A stretch of DNA of 64,000 nt from Arthrobacter_H sp030452125 (GTDB lineage Bacteria > Actinomycetota > Actinomycetes > Actinomycetales > Micrococcaceae): assembly GCA_052379645.1 (NCBI GenBank), contig JBQSYU010000020.1; one strand, 5' to 3'. Positions within the stretch are counted from its first letter, which is position 1. The number at the start of each line of letters is the position of its first letter. The position numbers and the translations under genes are program-made. Shown here piece by piece: positions 1 through 8,714 of this stretch. The notes beneath the pieces are model-generated. The model was not told the origin of the DNA. It worked only from the letters and a program-made list of their open reading frames with translations, and did not search any database.

Positions 1-584
1 GCCCGGGCCAGGGACCCTTCCAATCCCGCCTGGGAGCGGTGGTTGTCAGGTCCCGTCGGCAAATCGGTGCGCCGGGCCGATGCCAAAAACTACGCGAAGA
101 CCGCCGCCGCCCACCCCGAAGCCGTCGAAGCGACCCACGGCCGGGGCAGGGCCATGGCCCTGCCTCCGCTGCCGATGGATGCGTTGCCCAGGACGCTGGC
201 CCGGCTCCAGGTCTCCGGGACCCGGCTGCCTGCGGGCCCGGAGGACCCGGTGACCGGCCGAGGATCGTGCTGAACCGGGATCTGGGGATGAGCACCGGGA
301 AGGCGGCAGCCCAGGCGGCCCACGCACTCTTCGCCTGGGTGATGGAACTGGGGCCGGAACCCAGCGTCGAATGGTTCCGGGCCGGCCCACAGGTCTGCGT
401 CGGGTGGCAAGGGGAAGTCGAACTGCTGGCCGGTGCGGCCGCCGTGGGCGCCGGGCCACTGATCCACGACGCCGGGCACACCGAAATCGCCCCCGGGTCC
501 GTCACCGCACTGGTGGTCGCCCCGGTCCCAGCGGGGACTCCCCGCCGGCGCCGCTGGTGGCAGCTCACCGGTCGGAAACGATGA
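1..584 (+). pseudogene. Peptidyl-tRNA hydrolase Pth2-like gene, 5' end outside window, frameshifted
   Basis: The reading frame open from base 1 (RDPSNPAWERWLSGPVGKSV onward) runs in frame 1 to a TGA at 271-273. Its natural continuation lies in frame 3 from about 261 (RIVLNRDLGMSTGKAAAQAA) to the TGA at 582-584. The second part carries the Pth2 signature (basic and Asp residues, then Gly-Lys-xxx-Gln-xxx-His-Ala), a family that hydrolyses peptidyl-tRNA in the cytoplasm. Adding one base between about 256 and 263 would join the two halves into one protein with a GC3-rich frame throughout, so I read this as one gene with a single-base deletion. That may be a true pseudogene or a base-calling error. 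The start codon is upstream of the window. Identification rests on the Pth2 motif; the N-terminal extension is not diagnostic. Confidence 0.55.
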
Positions 585-586
585 AG

Positions 587-617
587 AAGGCCCGGGCCCC
601 GTGGGGGCCCGGGCCTT
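587..617. terminator. Bidirectional hairpin between convergent genes
   Basis: A 14-bp perfect inverted repeat (AAGGCCCGGGCCCC at 587-600 and its complement at 604-617, loop GTG) sits between the end of the Pth2-like gene and the end of the VTC-domain gene. The A-run flank on one side and T-run flank on the other suit termination in both directions. Confidence 0.7.
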
Positions 618-636
618 GCCCGTCAGGGGGAGGGGA

Positions 637-1425
637 TCAGGCGGCGGCGGCGCGGTCCGGTTCCCACTGGAAGTTGCGCCGGAGCAGCCGGCTCCACTTA
701 TTCGCCGGGAGTTCGGGGTGGAGCATGGCGATCCCCACGCAGTACTTGCTCATGCTCACCGGACGGATGCCCAGTTCGGACAGTGCGGTGGAGGCGGCCC
801 CCTGCCCGGAGGCCGTCTTGGTTTCGATCACGAACAGCTCGGGGCCGTGCAAGGTGCGGGCCTGGTCGGAGTAGACCAGATCGACATCGCAGGTCAGGCG
901 TTCGCCGTCGACGGGATCGACGAAGGTCGCCCGCCGGTAGTCGCTTTCCATCACCGGCTGCAGTGCGGCGGGGGACATGGAATATTCGGCGGCGATCACC
1001 CCGTCCAGGAAGGAGCGGGCGTCGGAGGTCATCCGGCCGGCGTCGTCCATCTGGTGGGGGATCCGGTGTTTGACGGTCGCCCCGCGCAGGCCCTTGGTCT
1101 TGATTTCGAACATGCACAGCCCGGTGTCGGCATAGGTGCGGGTGCGGACCTTGTAGCGGCGGCGGCGACCCTGCCGGTGGGCGCGATACTGCTCGAATTC
1201 CGGGGTGTCGAAGTAGACCGATTCGTAGCGGAAGGTGCGTCTGCCATCGATGGTGAGCACCCGGAACCGGTCGTCCAGCTTCGCGGCCAGGGCCGTGAAC
1301 TGCCCGGGGGTCAGCAGGTACTTATGGTCCACCCGGGTCTGCAGGGCGGCCCCTTCGTTGACCTCCTGCAGCCCGATTGGTTCCCGGGCGGCGACGGCGT
1401 CCTCCAACGCCTGGCGGGCCTTCAC
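637..1425 (-). CDS. VTC-domain (polyphosphate polymerase-like) protein
   Basis: The 262-residue protein resembles the VTC/triphosphate-tunnel-metalloenzyme fold family: early RVDHKYLL (basic Lys), then FRYESVYFDT, then a basic stretch RRRRYKVRTR and FEIKTKG, the alternating charged strands that line the tunnel. In yeast Vtc4 this domain makes polyphosphate from ATP. In bacteria the pairing with DUF4956 is recurrent but the biochemical role is mostly unproven. The ATG start overlaps the stop of the DUF4956 gene by 4 bp, so the two are translationally coupled. No signal peptide or membrane segment is visible. I am confident of the family and unsure of the product. Confidence 0.85.
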   Translation of the reverse strand: MKARQALEDAVAAREPIGLQEVNEGAALQTRVDHKYLLTPGQFTALAAKLDDRFRVLTIDGRRTFRYESVYFDTPEFEQYRAHRQGRRRRYKVRTRTYADTGLCMFEIKTKGLRGATVKHRIPHQMDDAGRMTSDARSFLDGVIAAEYSMSPAALQPVMESDYRRATFVDPVDGERLTCDVDLVYSDQARTLHGPELFVIETKTASGQGAASTALSELGIRPVSMSKYCVGIAMLHPELPANKWSRLLRRNFQWEPDRAAAA

Positions 1426-2093
1426 TTGGAGCCTTGGCCCTGGGTGGCGTACTCCCTTTCGGCCGCGGCGGGCGCGGAAGCACCGGTGGTTTCCTGCCGG
1501 GGGACCGGCTCGGCCACGGTGTCCCGGGCCCGACGGCTGGTCTTGGCCGGCAATTCGCGGAAGCGCACATCCACGACGGTGGTGTCACGCACCATGTCCA
1601 GTTCCAGGACCACCGTGCGCAGGATGCGGGCCCCGAGCAGCTGCTCCAGGGTGGCATCCATCTCCGCCCGGCGCGGGTAGGCCGTGTCCATGGTCACGAC
1701 CTGGCGGGTCGTGGTGGCGGCGAAGCGCGGGTGGTCTGCGGCGAACATGACCACCAGCAGTGCGGCGGTGATCGTCGGGGCGAGCCAGGCGGGATCCGGA
1801 TGCAGGCCATTGACCAGCCCGATGGCCAGGGAAACGAAGTAGTAGGCCACTTCCTCCTGGGTCAGGGTATTTGAACGCAGTCGGATGATCGACAGGATGC
1901 CGAACAGCCCCAGGCCCAGGCCCATTCCTGCGTCACTGGTGGTCAGCAGCAGGGTGACCGCGAAGATCCCCATGCTCAGGGCGACATAGGCCAGCGCAAG
2001 ATCCCGGCGGTGGTGCCTGCGGAAGTAGACGACGTACACCAGGACGGCGGTGCCCAGGATATTGGCCAGCAAGGCCATCCAAAACGTAAACAT
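1422..2093 (-). CDS. DUF4956 family membrane protein
   Basis: This 223-residue protein has four hydrophobic segments in its first two thirds (about residues 5-25, 33-50, 55-72 and 88-125) and a conserved-looking stretch IIRLRSNTLTQEEVAYYF between them, followed by a soluble C-terminal domain of about 90 residues. The architecture matches DUF4956. It is first in a two-gene unit with the VTC-domain gene (ATGA overlap at 1422-1425). Members of this pair are often found together in actinomycetes, which suggests a membrane-anchored nucleotide or polyphosphate enzyme, but the function is unknown. The C-terminal tail is charged and rich in Pro, Ala and Arg. Confidence 0.82.
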   Translation of the reverse strand: MFTFWMALLANILGTAVLVYVVYFRRHHRRDLALAYVALSMGIFAVTLLLTTSDAGMGLGLGLFGILSIIRLRSNTLTQEEVAYYFVSLAIGLVNGLHPDPAWLAPTITAALLVVMFAADHPRFAATTTRQVVTMDTAYPRRAEMDATLEQLLGARILRTVVLELDMVRDTTVVDVRFRELPAKTSRRARDTVAEPVPRQETTGASAPAAAEREYATQGQGSK

Positions 2094-2223
2094 GATTCCC
2101 TCTCGTTGCTCTGGTGGACAACTCTAGGGACCGAAGATGAGACGAAGATGAGACCGCAAGGAGAGAAGAATGAGACCACTTGATGGGTGGTTCGCGCTGC
2201 TGGGTCGCCGGAGGGCGGCGAGG

Positions 2224-2721
2224 TTACCGGGCGTCCTCATGCAGGCCGATGGACTCGGCGATCCGTTTGATCGCCGCGAGTGTTTTCGGGATGCCGTCGA
2301 GAGCCTGCTGGGTACGGTCGGTGATCTGGGCGTCCGCTCCGTCACCGAATTTCTCCTCGAACATCGAGATCCCGTCCGGCAGAAAATCCCAGGATTCGCG
2401 CAGGATCGTTCCGGGATCGGCGGGGGTCATGGTGAAGCCCCATCGGACGAAGCTGCCACCGACGATCCAGGCGAACTCGCGCCCGTACTCGGCAGCCACG
2501 ACCTGCGAACGGGTCTCCCAGGTCCGGTGCGGGAGTTCATTCCGGCCGGTGAACCAGGCGCCGGGCAGCCCGGCGCCGGCCTCGTCGTCCCACCAGCAGG
2601 AGGTGCATACCGGGCTCCATTCCCCGGTTCGGCGGATGTCGGAGACCAGATCGTAGAGCGTCCCGGTTGTGGCTGCGACCGTGATGGACTGCTCATGGTG
2701 GCGGAGGGCGGTCCGGGTCAT
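2224..2721 (-). CDS. SRPBCC (START/polyketide-cyclase-like) family protein
   Basis: A 165-residue cytoplasmic protein with the polyketide cyclase/dehydrase-type SRPBCC layout: an N-terminal strand followed by LYDLVSDIRRTGEWSPVC, central GAWFTGRNEL, then WETRSQVVAAEYGREFAW, and a long C-terminal helix. Such proteins bind hydrophobic ligands; some are catalytic, and the ligand cannot be deduced. Its start overlaps by 4 bp the stop of the upstream Rv2466c-like gene, so both are translated from one message. No catalytic residues can be assigned with confidence. Confidence 0.8.
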   Translation of the reverse strand: MTRTALRHHEQSITVAATTGTLYDLVSDIRRTGEWSPVCTSCWWDDEAGAGLPGAWFTGRNELPHRTWETRSQVVAAEYGREFAWIVGGSFVRWGFTMTPADPGTILRESWDFLPDGISMFEEKFGDGADAQITDRTQQALDGIPKTLAAIKRIAESIGLHEDAR

Positions 2722-3470
2722 GGGTTGTTCCTTCCTGACGGGTCGGCCTTTCTGCCGCCCTGCCAGTCCTCCTGCTGGCCGACCGTGGTGGTGTTGCCGC
2801 GGAGGGCAGCCAATTGTGGCTGCTCACGCAGGCTGCGCTTGAGTTCGGCGAAGCCCGGGAACCGGGCCAGCCCGACCACGTGGTCCCACAGCTTGGCGGC
2901 CGAATCCTCGTCCGGCAGCCGGCTGATCACCGGCCCGAAGAACGCCACACCGGCGGGTGGTTCGAAGTGGATGATGGGCGTGCCCACGTCCTTTCCGGTC
3001 AGCGCCAGCGCCTCGTCGGTCTCCTGGCGGATCCCGCGGTCCCAGGACTCGTCGTCGAGGGCCTGCGCCAACGCCCGGGGCAGGCCGGCCTCGTCGAGGA
3101 TCGGCTCCACGAACCCACGCGTGCCTCGACGCTCACGCACCCCACCCTCGCCTCGCTGGTCGGCCGGGTCGGGGGCAGCGTCGAAGATGTGTGCCCCGAG
3201 GGCCGCATATAATCCGGCCACCGAGGCGCGGCCATGCTCCGCACGCGCTCGAGCGGCCACCCGCAGGAGGCGGAGGCCTGCCGTGTGCCCGGCCTCGTAC
3301 TCCGGCGGAAAATGCGCGTCATAGTCGACCTCGGCGTTGATCAGGCGCAACGAGATGAAACGCCAGTCCACGGTGTAGTCGCGCTGTGCCTGCACCTGCC
3401 GCACCCATTTGCTCGTCATCCAGGCGAAGGGGCAGACCGGGTCGAAGTAGAAGTTGATGGTGGCGCTCAT
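2718..3470 (-). CDS. Mycothiol-dependent nitroreductase Rv2466c-like DsbA-family protein
   Basis: The 250-residue protein has the DsbA/thioredoxin-like layout of Mycobacterium Rv2466c: FDPVCPFAWMTSKW near the N-terminus, GTPIIHF (the cis-Pro region) and GVAFFGPVISRLP towards the C-terminus. Rv2466c is a mycothiol-dependent oxidoreductase. Here the active-site motif is CPFA, so the first Cys is present but the resolving Cys of CPWC is replaced, implying a monothiol mechanism that relies on mycothiol. I chose the ATG at 3468-3470, preceded by an AGGTGGGGGG ribosome-binding region. A longer in-frame start to 3572 has no family similarity. It is co-transcribed with the SRPBCC gene (4-bp overlap). 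Confidence 0.83.
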   Translation of the reverse strand: MSATINFYFDPVCPFAWMTSKWVRQVQAQRDYTVDWRFISLRLINAEVDYDAHFPPEYEAGHTAGLRLLRVAARARAEHGRASVAGLYAALGAHIFDAAPDPADQRGEGGVRERRGTRGFVEPILDEAGLPRALAQALDDESWDRGIRQETDEALALTGKDVGTPIIHFEPPAGVAFFGPVISRLPDEDSAAKLWDHVVGLARFPGFAELKRSLREQPQLAALRGNTTTVGQQEDWQGGRKADPSGRNNP

Positions 3471-3626
3471 CCCCCCACCTTGGCACCGGGTGGCAACCCG
3501 CGTCCATGCCGGGCCAGGCCCTGGGACCAAAAATGCACATTCGGTGCTGGGACGAGCCGCCGGCGGTTCCACCGCCGACCCGCAGGCCGTGGCGACGCAC
3601 GGTCGCCCTGGCTCCCCTCCGGGAGC

Positions 3627-3905
3627 CTATTCGGCGTCGTGGTCCGTTTCGAGGATGCCGACGAGCTGGTCCAGGGCGGCGTCGGCCCCCGGCCCTTCGG
3701 CCCGCAGGACTACCGTGGTCCCGTGTTCGGCGCCCAGGCCCATCAGGGACAGGATGCTTGAGGCGTCCATCGCCTCATCGGCGGGCTCGCCCGGCAGGGC
3801 GATGGTGACCTCCAGATCGAGTTCCCCGGCGGCTTCGGCGAAGATGGCGGCCGGACGGGCATGGAGCCCCACGCGGCTGGCGATGGTTGCGGTACGTTCT
3901 GCCAT
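3627..3905 (-). CDS. ptsH: HPr phosphocarrier protein of the PTS
   Basis: This 92-residue protein carries the HPr active site GLHARPAA with His15 and Arg17, and the second signature around SSILSLMGLG, whose Ser50 aligns with the regulatory Ser46 of Firmicutes HPr. It accepts phosphate from enzyme I and passes it to the EIIA domain of FruA. The start is the ATG at 3903-3905, preceded by CAGGAG; an upstream in-frame ATG would add a non-conserved extension. It is the last gene of the fructose operon, 37 bp after ptsI. No HPr kinase gene is visible in the window, so regulation through Ser50 cannot be argued from sequence. Confidence 0.95.
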   Translation of the reverse strand: MAERTATIASRVGLHARPAAIFAEAAGELDLEVTIALPGEPADEAMDASSILSLMGLGAEHGTTVVLRAEGPGADAALDQLVGILETDHDAE

Positions 3906-3942
3906 GGTTTTCTCCTGTGGTGGTGGTTCGGATGGTGGGTGG

Positions 3943-5643
3943 TCAGAGTCCAAGCTCGTCCAGAACCGGCAAGGCCGCGCGCACTGCGGCGCGGGCTTGG
4001 GCGGGGCCTTCGGCCTCCACCGCCAGGGCGGCCAGCGAGACGGCTTGTGCGTGGGTGACGGTCCGCAGGACGGCGGCCACCGGGGCCAACGCCCGGGCGG
4101 TCATCGACAGGGAAGCAACCCCCAGGCCCACCAGGACGACGGCGAGGGCAGGATCGGCGGCGGCCTCCCCGCAGACGCCCACCGGCCGGAGCGGGGCGGA
4201 GGAATCCCCCGCGGCTTCGGCCCCGGCGACGGTGAGCCGGATGAGTTCCAGGACCGCCGGCTGCCAGGGATCGTTCAAGGCGGCCAGGGGAGCGAGCTGG
4301 CGGTCGGCGGCCAGGGTGTACTGGGTGAGGTCGTTGGTCCCGATCGAGGCGAAGGCGACCGGACGCAGCACCGAGGCGGCACGTACCGCCGCGGAGGGAA
4401 CCTCGACCATGACCCCGGGGTCCGGCAGCCCGGCCACGGCGCAGAGGGCAGCGAAGTCGGTGGCCTCCTGGGCTGTGGAGATCATCGGGGCCATGACCTT
4501 CACCTGCGCCTGATGGGCCGCGGCCGCGGCGGCGATCGCCGCCAACTGCCGGGCCAATACCCCCGGGGTGCCGGCACTGGTGCGGAACCCCCGCACGCCC
4601 AGCGCCGGATTCGGCTCGGTGGCATCGGTGAGGAAGGGCAGTGGCTTATCGGCTCCGGCGTCCAGGGTCCTGACCACGACCTTCCGCCCGGGGAATTCGA
4701 CGAAGACGGCCCCGTAGGCGGCGACCTGCTCGTCGTGCCCGGGTTCGGCATCACGTCCCAGGAAGCAGAATTCGGTGCGTAGCAACCCCACGCCCTCGGC
4801 CCCGGCGGCCGCCGCGGCGACGGCATCGGACCCGCCGCCGACATTGGCGAGCAGGGGCACCGGATGCCCATCCGCCGTCGTGCCGTGACCGTTGAAGACC
4901 TCCAAAGGGCCCCGGGCCGCGAAGGCCAGGGCCGCGGCCTGCTCCTCCGTCCCGGGGCAGGTGCAGACGGTCCCGGCGGCACCATCGACATAGATGTCGG
5001 TGCCCTCGACGATGGACTCCGCGCCGACCGCGGCGACGATCGCGGGCAGGCCCAGGGCCCGGGCGAGGATGGCGGTATGGGACTGGGGCCCGCCCTCGCT
5101 GGTGACCAGGGCGGTGACTTGTGCCGGATCCAGGGTGGCCGTGTCGGCGGGAGCCAGATCCCGGGCGAGCAGGATGAACGGGCTCCCGGAGTCGGGGATC
5201 CCCGGGGCGGGGACGCCACGCAGCTCGGCAATGAGGCGCGAACGGACGTCGAGCACGTCGGCGGCCCGTTCTGCCATGTAGCCGCCCAACGACGTCAGCA
5301 TCGCCGCCACCGTTTCCGCCGCCTCCCAGATCGCCGGTTCGAGCCCGCGTCCGGCGGCCAGTGCCTTTCCTGCGGTTTTGTGGAGCATCGAGTCGGTGGC
5401 CATCAATGCGGTCGCCGAGAGGACCTCGGCGCCGGCACCATGGGCCTGCCCGGCCCGGGCGCGCAGCCCCGCGGCGACGGCCCGACCGGCCTCCGTCAAC
5501 CGGGCCGTGGCCTCCTCGACGTATCCGGGGGAGGCCAGTTCCTGGGCTCCGGGGTCCTGCGGGGCGTCGATGGGATCGGCCATGCGGCGGACCTGACCGA
5601 TGATGCGGCCGGGGCTGACGCCGATTCCGTGGATGGTGCTCAT
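3943..5643 (-). CDS. ptsI: PTS enzyme I (phosphoenolpyruvate-protein phosphotransferase)
   Basis: The 566-residue protein has the N-terminal HPr-interacting domain, the phosphohistidine swivel motif GGPQSHTAILARALGLP with His189, and the C-terminal PEP-binding barrel with VRTLDAGADKP, VMVEVPSAA, FASIGTNDLTQYTLAADR and the catalytic Cys in VGVCGEAAADP. Length is typical. It takes phosphate from PEP and hands it to HPr. It lies between fruA (45 bp upstream) and ptsH (37 bp downstream), so the general PTS components here are part of the fructose operon and probably share its regulation by FruR. Confidence 0.96.
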   Translation of the reverse strand: MSTIHGIGVSPGRIIGQVRRMADPIDAPQDPGAQELASPGYVEEATARLTEAGRAVAAGLRARAGQAHGAGAEVLSATALMATDSMLHKTAGKALAAGRGLEPAIWEAAETVAAMLTSLGGYMAERAADVLDVRSRLIAELRGVPAPGIPDSGSPFILLARDLAPADTATLDPAQVTALVTSEGGPQSHTAILARALGLPAIVAAVGAESIVEGTDIYVDGAAGTVCTCPGTEEQAAALAFAARGPLEVFNGHGTTADGHPVPLLANVGGGSDAVAAAAAGAEGVGLLRTEFCFLGRDAEPGHDEQVAAYGAVFVEFPGRKVVVRTLDAGADKPLPFLTDATEPNPALGVRGFRTSAGTPGVLARQLAAIAAAAAAHQAQVKVMAPMISTAQEATDFAALCAVAGLPDPGVMVEVPSAAVRAASVLRPVAFASIGTNDLTQYTLAADRQLAPLAALNDPWQPAVLELIRLTVAGAEAAGDSSAPLRPVGVCGEAAADPALAVVLVGLGVASLSMTARALAPVAAVLRTVTHAQAVSLAALAVEAEGPAQARAAVRAALPVLDELGL

Positions 5644-5688
5644 CTGTCTGTCCTTACTGTGTCGAGGGGGGGGTCAGGGTGTCCGGGG

Positions 5689-7704
5689 TCATCCCTGGAC
5701 GGTGACCGGAAGGGCCTGGTCCTCGGAGGCGGGCTGCTTCTTCACTGCGTAGCGCTTCAGGGCCAGGACGGCGAGGGCGGAGATAACCATGCCCACGATG
5801 ATCGAGACGATGAACATGGCCACGTTGCCGATGGCGAAGAAGACGAACATGCCTCCGTGCGGGGCCTGGCTGGTGACGTGGAATCCCATGATCATGGCTC
5901 CGGTGACCCCGGCGCCGAGCATGCTGGCGGGGATGACGCGCAGCGGGTCCGCCGCGGCGAAGGGGATGGCGCCTTCGGAGATGAACGCCGCACCAAGCAG
6001 CCAGGCTGCCTTCCCGTTTTCCTGTTCCGCGGCGGAGAAGCGCTTCTTGTCCAGGGCGGTGGCCAGGGCCAGGGCCAGCGGGGGCACCATGCCGGCGGCC
6101 ATGACCGCCGCCATGATCTCCCAGGGGGCCTGATTGGCCATCGACCCGGCCCCGAGACCGGCGACCGCGAAGGAATAGGCCACCTTGTTGATCGGGCCAC
6201 CGAGGTCCACGGCCATCATGAGCCCCAGGATGAGGCCGACCAGGGCCGCGGCCGAGCCGGAGAGCGCCGAAAGCCAGCTGTTCAGGCCGTTGCTCAGGGC
6301 CGCGATCGGGCCGCCGAGGAAGAGGAACATGGCCCCGGAGGCGAGGATCGAACCGATCAGCGGGATGATCACCACCGGCATCAACCCGCGCAGCAGCTTG
6401 GGGACGCGCCAGTTGCCGATCCAGCGGGCCAGGACACCGGCGAGCAGCCCGCCGATGATGCCGCCCAGGAAGCCGGCCCCCATGAACCCGGCGACGGCGC
6501 CGGCGGTGAAGCCGGGAGCCAGGCCGGGGCGGTCGGCCAGCGCATAGGCGATGTATCCGGCGAGGACTGGGACCAGGAACCCCATGGAGAGGTTCCCGAT
6601 CTTGAAGGCGACGGCGGCAAGGTAGATGTGCAGCCCGCCATCGGGCAGGTTGAACAAGTTGTTCTCCACCGATACCTGGTCGGCGACATCGGAGATCTCG
6701 TAGCCGCCGAGCAGGAAGCCCAACGCGATGAGCAGCCCCCCGCCGGCGACGAAGGGGATCATGTAGCTGACCCCGGTCAACAGCGAGCGCTTCAGTGCGG
6801 CACCGACCCGTTCCCGGCCTTCCGGGGCGGAATCGGTATCCGCGGTTCCCGCGCCGGTGGGCACGCGGCGGGCCTGCGGGTTGTCCGCGGCGGCCAGGGC
6901 ATCGGCGACGAGCTTGGCCGGCTCGTCCACGCCCCGCTTCACGGGGACCTGGATGACGGGCAGCCCGGCGAAACGCTCCTTGTTCTTCACGTCGACGTCG
7001 ACCGCGAAGATCACCGCATCCGCGGCCGCGATGACTGCCGGGTCCAAGGGGGTCGACCCGGAGGAGCCCTGGGTTTCTACCTGGAGGTCGACCCCGGCGT
7101 CGGCCGCCGCGGCGACGAGCGAATCCGCGGCCATGTAGGTGTGGGCGATCCCCGTGGGGCAGGCAGTCACCGCGACCAAGGTGCGGCGGGTGGAAGGCCC
7201 GGTCGCCGGTTCCGGGGCGGCGGTGGCTTCCACGGGAGCCTGCGCGGCGGGGGCGGGGGAGATGGCAGCGTCCACCAATGACACGATCTCGGCGGCGGCG
7301 CCCGCGGAGCGCAGTGCTGCGGTGAAATCCTTCTTGACCAGCGAACGGGCCAGTTTGGAGAGCAGCTTCAGGTGTTCCTGGTCGGCACCCTCGGGGGCGG
7401 CAATGAAGAACACCAGGTCGGCGGGCCCGTCCTTGGCCCCGAAGTCGACGGCCGGTGCCAGACGGGCCATCACCAGGGTGGCCCGGGTGACCGCCGTCGA
7501 GCGGCAGTGCGGAATGCCGATCCCTCCGGGGACACCGGTGGCCGTCTTGGATTCGCGGGCGATGCCATCGCCGGCCAGGGCCTCCGCACTGGTGGCACGA
7601 CCTGCCTCGGTGACGACCGCGGCGAGTGCGCGGATGACCTCGGCGCTGGTGGTGCCGAGGTCCCGGTCCAGCAGGACCAGATCGGCGGTGATGAGCTCGG
7701 ACAT
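5689..7704 (-). CDS. fruA: PTS fructose-specific EIIABC permease
   Basis: A 671-residue three-domain transporter. EIIA (about residues 1-145) has the phosphorylatable His66 in GIGIPHCRS. After an Ala/Pro-rich linker, EIIB (about 173-270) has Cys182 in AVTACPTGIAHT. EIIC (about 295-655) has multiple membrane segments with VSYMIPFVAGGGLL and the Gly-rich loop GFMGAGFLGGIIGG. The domain order A-B-C matches actinobacterial FruA, which imports fructose as fructose-1-phosphate. It starts 2 bp after fruK stops and is followed by ptsI. Confidence 0.95.
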   Translation of the reverse strand: MSELITADLVLLDRDLGTTSAEVIRALAAVVTEAGRATSAEALAGDGIARESKTATGVPGGIGIPHCRSTAVTRATLVMARLAPAVDFGAKDGPADLVFFIAAPEGADQEHLKLLSKLARSLVKKDFTAALRSAGAAAEIVSLVDAAISPAPAAQAPVEATAAPEPATGPSTRRTLVAVTACPTGIAHTYMAADSLVAAAADAGVDLQVETQGSSGSTPLDPAVIAAADAVIFAVDVDVKNKERFAGLPVIQVPVKRGVDEPAKLVADALAAADNPQARRVPTGAGTADTDSAPEGRERVGAALKRSLLTGVSYMIPFVAGGGLLIALGFLLGGYEISDVADQVSVENNLFNLPDGGLHIYLAAVAFKIGNLSMGFLVPVLAGYIAYALADRPGLAPGFTAGAVAGFMGAGFLGGIIGGLLAGVLARWIGNWRVPKLLRGLMPVVIIPLIGSILASGAMFLFLGGPIAALSNGLNSWLSALSGSAAALVGLILGLMMAVDLGGPINKVAYSFAVAGLGAGSMANQAPWEIMAAVMAAGMVPPLALALATALDKKRFSAAEQENGKAAWLLGAAFISEGAIPFAAADPLRVIPASMLGAGVTGAMIMGFHVTSQAPHGGMFVFFAIGNVAMFIVSIIVGMVISALAVLALKRYAVKKQPASEDQALPVTVQG

Positions 7705-7706
7705 GG

Positions 7707-8714
7707 TTATTCCTTAGCGGTCTGGGGTGCGGCGGACCGGGGGCCGCCGATCGGGGAGGGGGGCAGTTCCGTGATGGTGACGGAATCCGGGCTGGTCTGT
7801 TCCGGGGTGGGGATCAGCGAGCCGGGCAGCGAGGTGGCTGCCGCCCCGTAGGCCACGGCCCAGCGCAGGCAGTCGGTGGCTGCTGCGCCGCGGTCGTGGG
7901 CGATGAGGTAGCCGGCGAGGGACGAGTCCCCGGCGCCGACGGTACTGCGGGCCTTCACCGGCGGATGTGTGGCCCACCAGGAGCCTGAGCCGGTGACGAG
8001 GACCGCTCCCCGGGCGCCCAGGGTGGCCAGGACCGCCCCGGTGCCCCGCTCGACCAGTCGCTGCGCCGCCGCGGCAGCCGACTCCGGGCACGCCTCCAGT
8101 TCCGCCGCGCTGTGGCTCCCGGCCAGGCTAGCCAGTTCCTCGGCATTGGGTTTGATCAGATCGGGAAGCGGGCCGGCTCCTGCATACAATTCGGTCAGCG
8201 GGGCCTCGGAGGTGTCGACGGCGATCAGCGGGCAGTTCCCTCCGAGGGAGTCGTGCAGGTGGTTGATGATTCCCGCGTAGTAGCCGGTCGGCAGGCCCGG
8301 GGGCAGCGAGCCGGCCAGGACGACCCAGGACGATCCGTTGGCGGCCCGGACCAGTGCCTCGGTGATGACTGCCTGGTGGGCGGCGTCGATGGTGGGGCCC
8401 GGCTCGTTGACTTTCGTGGTGGTGCCGTCGGGTTCGGTGACCGTGACGTTGCTGCGCAGTGGTTGCCCGATCGGCAGGGCCCGATGAGGCAGATGGTCGA
8501 TGCCGAGGCCGATCACCACGGGATCCGTGGCGTCCCCGGGCAGCACGGCCAGTGTCGGGACCCCCGCGGCGACCAGCCCCCGGGTGACGTTGACCCCTTT
8601 TCCTGCGGCCTGGGCGTCGGCGCGGAGGGCACGCTGCACGGCGCCCCGGACCAGGGTGGCCCCCAGGTCGATGGTGCGGTCCATGCTGGGATTGGCGGTG
8701 AAGGTGGTGATCAT
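7707..8714 (-). CDS. fruK: 1-phosphofructokinase
   Basis: This 335-residue PfkB-family kinase starts ITTFTANPSMDRTI, has the substrate motif AAGKGVNVTRGLVAAG, the GSLPPGLP loop, and the C-terminal catalytic segment STVGAGDSSLAGYL with the general base Asp. It converts fructose-1-phosphate from FruA into fructose-1,6-bisphosphate. The start overlaps the fruR stop by 4 bp (ATGA) and the gene ends 2 bp before fruA, so expression is tightly linked. The C-terminal 35 residues are Pro/Ser rich and probably disordered. Confidence 0.94.
   Translation of the reverse strand: MITTFTANPSMDRTIDLGATLVRGAVQRALRADAQAAGKGVNVTRGLVAAGVPTLAVLPGDATDPVVIGLGIDHLPHRALPIGQPLRSNVTVTEPDGTTTKVNEPGPTIDAAHQAVITEALVRAANGSSWVVLAGSLPPGLPTGYYAGIINHLHDSLGGNCPLIAVDTSEAPLTELYAGAGPLPDLIKPNAEELASLAGSHSAAELEACPESAAAAAQRLVERGTGAVLATLGARGAVLVTGSGSWWATHPPVKARSTVGAGDSSLAGYLIAHDRGAAATDCLRWAVAYGAAATSLPGSLIPTPEQTSPDSVTITELPPSPIGGPRSAAPQTAKE

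Noticed and set aside
4864..7281. An 805-residue open frame antisense to ptsI and fruA
   Set aside because: It is a shadow of two certain PTS genes. High third-position GC removes stops on the opposite strand; the product has no recognisable motif.
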